A DNA stretch of 25,537 nt from the NCBI GenBank assembly GCA_021648585.1, contig JAKISM010000014.1, positions 1 through 25,537 of the forward strand. Reading direction: 5' to 3'. The position numbers and the translations under genes were made by a program. Origin of the DNA: Devosiaceae bacterium. Lineage in GTDB: Bacteria; Pseudomonadota; Alphaproteobacteria; Rhizobiales; Devosiaceae. The notes beneath the pieces were generated by a model. The model worked only from the letters and a program-made list of their open reading frames with translations, ran no database searches and was not told the origin of the DNA. How positions within the stretch are numbered: position 1 is the stretch's first letter; every line of letters begins with the position of its first letter. Positions 24,312 through 25,537 of this stretch are shown one piece after another.

Positions 24312-25535
24312 TTAAAGCTCCACCCCAAGATGTTTACCAACAGTTTCAACGTCCTTATCGCCACGCCCTGAAAGATTAAGCACTATGGTTTGCTCTTTAT
24401 CCATTGTTGGGGCGAGTTTTATTACTTGTGCTAGGCCGTGCGCACTTTCTAGCGCTGGAATTATGCCCTCTAATTTGGTGCAAATTTGAAAAGCATCAAG
24501 TGCTTCTTTATCGGTAATGGGCGCATAATTTACTCGCCCACTATCCTTAAGAAACGAATGTTCAGGTCCAACTCCCGGATAATCAAGCCCTGCTGAAATT
24601 GAATGACCCTCTAAAATTTGCCCGTCCTCATCTTGCAACAAATAAGTGCGATTGCCGTGTAGCACACCCGGCTTTCCACCACTCATAGATGCGGCATGAC
24701 CATTTTCAACTTCAAGCCCATATCCGCCAGCTTCTGCGCCATATAATTTAACTTCACTATCATCTAAAAATGCATGAAATATACCAATAGCGTTTGAGCC
24801 GCCGCCAATACAGGCAACTATTGCGTCTGGTAATTTGCCCTCAACTTTTAAAAATTGCTCTCTTAATTCGTGCCCAATAATAGATTGAAAATCTCTAACC
24901 ATTGCAGGATAGGGGTGAGGCCCTGCCGCTGTTCCTATCAGATAATAAGTGTCATCTACATTTGTAACCCAATCACGAAGTGCTTCGTTCATAGCGTCTT
25001 TTAATGTGCCAGCGCCTGCGCTTACTGCAATGACTTTTGCCCCTAATAATTTCATGCGAAATACATTTGGCGCTTGGCGCTCAACATCCGTTGCGCCCAT
25101 ATAAATAACACAAGGAAGACCAAAACGAGCGCAAACTGTGGCGGTTGCAACTCCATGTTGGCCTGCACCAGTTTCTGCAATTATACGAGTTCGCCCCATG
25201 CGCTTGGCTAATAATATTTGCCCTAAGCAATTATTAATCTTATGCGATCCTGTGTGGTTTAACTCTTCTCGTTTGAAATATATTTTGGCGCCATTTAATT
25301 CGTTTGTTAAACGTTCAGCAAAATAAAGCGGAGAGGGGCGACCTGTATAAGTTGAGTTTAATTGATTTAACTCGGCTTGATAGGCTTTATCGTTTTTGGC
25401 TTTTTCATATTCACTTTGAAGTTCTAAAATTAGCGGCATTAGGGTTTCGGCAACAAAACGTCCACCAAAAATACCCAAATGCCCGTTCTCATCGAGGCCA
25501 TTTTTTAATGAGTTTTTCAAGTTGTTATTTTCCAT
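24312..25535 (-). CDS. trpB: Tryptophan synthase beta chain
   Basis: PLP enzyme condensing indole with serine to tryptophan. It is 407 residues, complete, with its ATG two bases from the window edge. PLP Lys99 is in HTGSHKINN, the catalytic Glu in AETGAGQHG, the phosphate-binding loop in GGGSNAIG, and the C-terminal SGRGDKD is intact. No ribosome-binding site can be judged because the sequence stops. trpF or another gene probably lies just outside. Confidence 0.97.
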   Translation of the reverse strand: MENNNLKNSLKNGLDENGHLGIFGGRFVAETLMPLILELQSEYEKAKNDKAYQAELNQLNSTYTGRPSPLYFAERLTNELNGAKIYFKREELNHTGSHKINNCLGQILLAKRMGRTRIIAETGAGQHGVATATVCARFGLPCVIYMGATDVERQAPNVFRMKLLGAKVIAVSAGAGTLKDAMNEALRDWVTNVDDTYYLIGTAAGPHPYPAMVRDFQSIIGHELREQFLKVEGKLPDAIVACIGGGSNAIGIFHAFLDDSEVKLYGAEAGGYGLEVENGHAASMSGGKPGVLHGNRTYLLQDEDGQILEGHSISAGLDYPGVGPEHSFLKDSGRVNYAPITDKEALDAFQICTKLEGIIPALESAHGLAQVIKLAPTMDKEQTIVLNLSGRGDKDVETVGKHLGVEL

Positions 25536-25537
25536 TA

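Noticed and set aside
1..25537. tRNA, rRNA, CRISPR array, riboswitch or prophage
   Set aside because: No cloverleaf, regular spacer-repeat array, recognisable riboswitch core or phage structural gene was seen on either strand by reading; the gaps are explained by short palindromic repeats and promoters.

Overview
The window reads as chromosomal DNA of an AT-rich alphaproteobacterium, most likely Hyphomicrobiales (Rhizobiales). Grounds: the order trpB-trpA-accD-folC, leuD followed by leuB, a zinc-free AccD, a degenerate receiver protein with a GPDRRR tail, and the protein families themselves. This is an inference from gene order and protein content; genus is not resolved.

Layout. 1-629 (-) is the 5' part of deoD (purine nucleoside phosphorylase), cut by the window edge. 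827-3291 (+) is leuD, leuB and a PagL-like outer-membrane lipid A deacylase. 3370-3945 (-) is a degenerate receiver-domain protein. 4085-15224 holds a complete reductive pyrimidine-degradation set: preT-preA (uracil/thymine to dihydropyrimidine), rutR (-, TetR regulator), bapT (beta-alanine:pyruvate aminotransferase), mmsA (CoA-acylating semialdehyde dehydrogenase), an M20 amidohydrolase (N-carbamoyl-beta-alanine amidase), and hydA (dihydropyrimidinase). Two unexpected genes sit inside it. One is a staphylococcal-nuclease-like gene, flanked downstream by a diverged second copy of the preA 3' end. The other is a secreted GH114-type glycosidase, translationally coupled to the amidohydrolase. 15501-19114 (+) is an ABC importer (ATPase, two permeases, NMT1/THI5-like binding protein), probably for a pyrimidine, closed by a strong intrinsic terminator. 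19304-20871 is a divergent DNA-repair pair, nth (-) and an AraC-MGMT fusion (+). 20868-25535 (-) is trpB-trpA, accD and folC.

How the genes work together. The importer would bring in a pyrimidine base. PreTA reduces it, HydA opens the ring, the M20 enzyme removes the carbamoyl group, BapT transaminates beta-alanine to malonate semialdehyde, and MmsA yields acetyl-CoA. I find RutR-type palindromes (consensus TTGACCA-NN-TGGTCAA) in front of preT and between rutR and bapT. The second covers the predicted transcription start of a good promoter, so both arms look like one RutR regulon.

Noncoding structure. Three families of short dispersed palindromic repeats fill the gaps: a C/G-block hairpin, a TGTCAT..CTGA element, and an element whose spurious translation reads SLRAKRSN. 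They occur almost only at gene boundaries, including inside the otherwise compact pyrimidine and trp-accD clusters. I see no tRNA, rRNA, CRISPR array or intact insertion sequence. The most notable observations are the preA-tail scar next to the nuclease gene, the two RutR operators, the coupled GH114 gene, and the low-complexity insertion in FolC.
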